A program made the translations under genes and the position numbers. From Dehalococcoidales bacterium (GTDB lineage: Bacteria > Chloroflexota > Dehalococcoidia > Dehalococcoidales > UBA5760), in NCBI GenBank assembly GCA_028717305.1, contig JAQUOC010000077.1:1-6646 (forward strand): a stretch of DNA of 6,646 nucleotides, given 5' to 3'. The notes under the pieces were generated by a model. That model searched no databases. It saw only the letters and a list, made by a program, of their open reading frames with translations, and was not told the origin of the DNA. Positions 5,326 to 6,646 of this stretch are shown in pieces. Position 1 is the first letter of the stretch; the number at the start of each line of letters is the position of its first letter.

Positions 5326-6110
5326 TGTAGCAAGGTAGAGGTGCTGTGTCCAAGCATAAGATCTCCGATGATAAAGCCAGCGGCTGTCAGAATGATTGCT
5401 ACCAAAATCAGGGCGTCTTTTTTATTAGCCTGAAACTCGTTTTGGCGAGGTTGGGCTTGTCCATAGCCACGAAGTACCATTGCTTTATATATGGATTCAG
5501 AGCGCTCGTAACTGTAAATCAGCAGACTGCCACTCAACCAGGCCAGTGTTTTCAGTCCTCTGGGACTGAAACGCCGTTCTTTAAAGCCGCGGAGTCTCAT
5601 TGACGTCTGCATATTTCTTAGATCCCTGCCGATCTCTTGAAGATAGCGAAAAGCAAGAAGTGCCATATCCGCCATAATATCCGGTATGCCGAGGGTCCTC
5701 ACTGCCTTGATATTGGTAAGCAGAGGCGTTGTGCCGAGGAGTATCATGCCGACGATCAGGATACAGGAAAACCTGGTAGCTATCAGAATCGTGGCGAGTA
5801 GACCTTCCTGGCGCAGCGCGATGGGGCCTATACTCATTAAGACGTGCTCGCCGGAGAGAAAAGGTAGGCTTAGTACTATTGCCAACAGGAAAAAGGAAGG
5901 GTAACGGAACCGCTTGACGATATAGCCTGCCGGGAGACGTGATATTCCGTAGATAGTTATGGTAGCAACTGCCACGGCCAGCAGCATACGAAGATCACGG
6001 ATGAAAGAGAAGGCAAAGACCAGAGTAATCAGCCCGATAATCTTATATCTGGGATCCCAGCGGTGGAACGGAGAATCCAGATCGGTGTATTCATCTATTC
6101 CTAAGTTCAT
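5322..6110 (-). CDS. cbiQ: CbiQ, ECF transporter T component for cobalt/nickel
   Basis: Transmembrane coupling protein (EcfT type) that connects the substrate-binding subunit CbiM to the ATPase CbiO. The product is 262 residues, normal for the family. It opens with a soluble stretch typical of CbiQ (DEYTDLDSPFHRWDPR), then shows hydrophobic segments near residues 23-60, 70-85, 103-128 and 232-253. The cytoplasmic coupling helices carry two x-R-G motifs, SMRLRG at 170-175 and AMVLRG at 210-215; these are the elements known to seat in the grooves of the ATPases. The ATG start overlaps the cbiM stop (ATGA at 6110-6107) and the stop overlaps the cbiO start (ATGA at 5325-5322), so the gene sits in the middle of a tightly coupled operon. 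A GGAG is only one base from the start, so coupling probably matters more than an independent ribosome site. Confidence 0.95.
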   Translation of the reverse strand: MNLGIDEYTDLDSPFHRWDPRYKIIGLITLVFAFSFIRDLRMLLAVAVATITIYGISRLPAGYIVKRFRYPSFFLLAIVLSLPFLSGEHVLMSIGPIALRQEGLLATILIATRFSCILIVGMILLGTTPLLTNIKAVRTLGIPDIMADMALLAFRYLQEIGRDLRNMQTSMRLRGFKERRFSPRGLKTLAWLSGSLLIYSYERSESIYKAMVLRGYGQAQPRQNEFQANKKDALILVAIILTAAGFIIGDLMLGHSTSTLLQ

Positions 6111-6646
6111 ACTCCGTCCAGTATTCCCGGCCGTACTTTTCTTATGAACACGGTTACCAGCGCCGTAATGGTGCCTTCGATAAAGATTATCGGTATATGA
6201 GCGATGGCAAGAGCATATATGGCCGTCCGCTCGCTGACGATATTTATCTCTGCAGGCAGATTGGTAAGCAGGATAATGACAAACATGGCTACCGATATCC
6301 CCGTGGCTACCACGCCGGAAAGAAATCCAAAAGCCCCGGTTTTTCTCTGACTGTCCCCGTTACGCCATTTTCTGAGTCGGAATATATGATGGCCGATTAA
6401 TGCCGGCAATCCCATTATCATGGCATTAACCCCGAGGGTGGTTAGTCCGCCGTGACCGAACATTATTGCCTGAAAGAATAACCCGATAAGAATAGCCGGG
6501 AAAGCATAGTAACCCAGCAGGGCTCCCAGGAGCCCGTTCAATACAAGATGAACACTGGTTGGCGGCACGGGGATATGTATCCACGATGCGACGAAGAAGG
6601 CCGCTGTCAAGAGTGAGGCTTTAGGAATATCTTGCCGGGGGTCTTC
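6107..6646 (-). CDS. cbiM: CbiM, cobalt/nickel ECF transporter substrate-binding membrane subunit (5' end cut by window)
   Basis: Membrane component that captures the metal ion in an energy-coupling-factor cobalt (or nickel) importer; it works in the cytoplasmic membrane with CbiQ and CbiO. The frame stays open to the window edge, giving 179 visible residues, so the true N-terminus (with the family's M-H-I-x-D-G metal-binding start) lies outside; the TTG at 6610 is not the start. Visible family signatures are LLTAAFFVASWIH, PTSVHLVLNG and FGHGGLTTLGVN, then hydrophobic helices up to IPIIFIEGTITALVTVF. The His in SVHL (about residue 33 of the fragment) is probably the second metal-coordinating histidine known in NikM/CbiM; that is inference. 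Its stop overlaps the cbiQ start by ATGA, so the two are translationally coupled. No cbiN lies between them. Cobalt versus nickel cannot be decided here, and any cobalamin riboswitch would be upstream, out of view. Confidence 0.93.
   Translation of the reverse strand, partial: EDPRQDIPKASLLTAAFFVASWIHIPVPPTSVHLVLNGLLGALLGYYAFPAILIGLFFQAIMFGHGGLTTLGVNAMIMGLPALIGHHIFRLRKWRNGDSQRKTGAFGFLSGVVATGISVAMFVIILLTNLPAEINIVSERTAIYALAIAHIPIIFIEGTITALVTVFIRKVRPGILDGV

Noticed and set aside
4794..5338. Several plus-strand frames across cbiO
   Set aside because: They are shadows of the cbiO coding sequence, whose ABC motifs are complete.

Overview
The window is about 6.6 kb of bacterial DNA with every convincing gene on the minus strand, so it reads from right to left. 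It holds the 3' part of an ECF-type cobalt/nickel uptake operon (cbiM-cbiQ-cbiO), a CaCA-family cation antiporter, a plsX-degV pair linked to acyl-phosphate metabolism, a small zinc-metallopeptidase-like protein, and the C-terminal remnant of a large serine recombinase. Composition is moderate GC. The gene content would fit an anaerobic Chloroflexota-like (Dehalococcoidia) bacterium, mainly because the recombinase tail and the CbiM/CbiO variants resemble those I associate with that group. That placement is inference and is weak.

Layout from right to left. At 6646-4540, cbiM (cut by the window edge), cbiQ and cbiO follow each other with two ATGA overlaps and form one translation-coupled unit; no cbiN lies between M and Q. 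A 234-base gap with one palindrome follows. At 4305-3286 is the antiporter, with a GTG start, no Shine-Dalgarno sequence, and a possible promoter placed so that the mRNA could be leaderless. A short hairpin with a T-run after it may terminate that gene. A 212-base gap then carries a candidate promoter and a second palindrome ahead of plsX (3073-2126), which is followed 18 bases later by degV (2107-1238). Both have strong Shine-Dalgarno sequences and are clearly one operon.

The left 1.2 kb looks accessory: a 146-residue HEFAH protein, then a recombinase piece that keeps only the C-terminal coiled coil and beta strand, and then a nearly perfect 15-bp inverted repeat inside the divergent recombinase tail. 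The first 182 bases hold no gene I can recognise.

The main points for a second look are these. The inverted repeat lies in the recombinase scar. The PlsX is shortened exactly where the family carries its helical hairpin, and it has further motif changes. The adjacent DegV/FakB-like protein lacks the usual histidine of its C-terminal motif. The antiporter has Asn at both paired acidic/amide ion-site positions. I do not see a wholly new defence or mobile system here.
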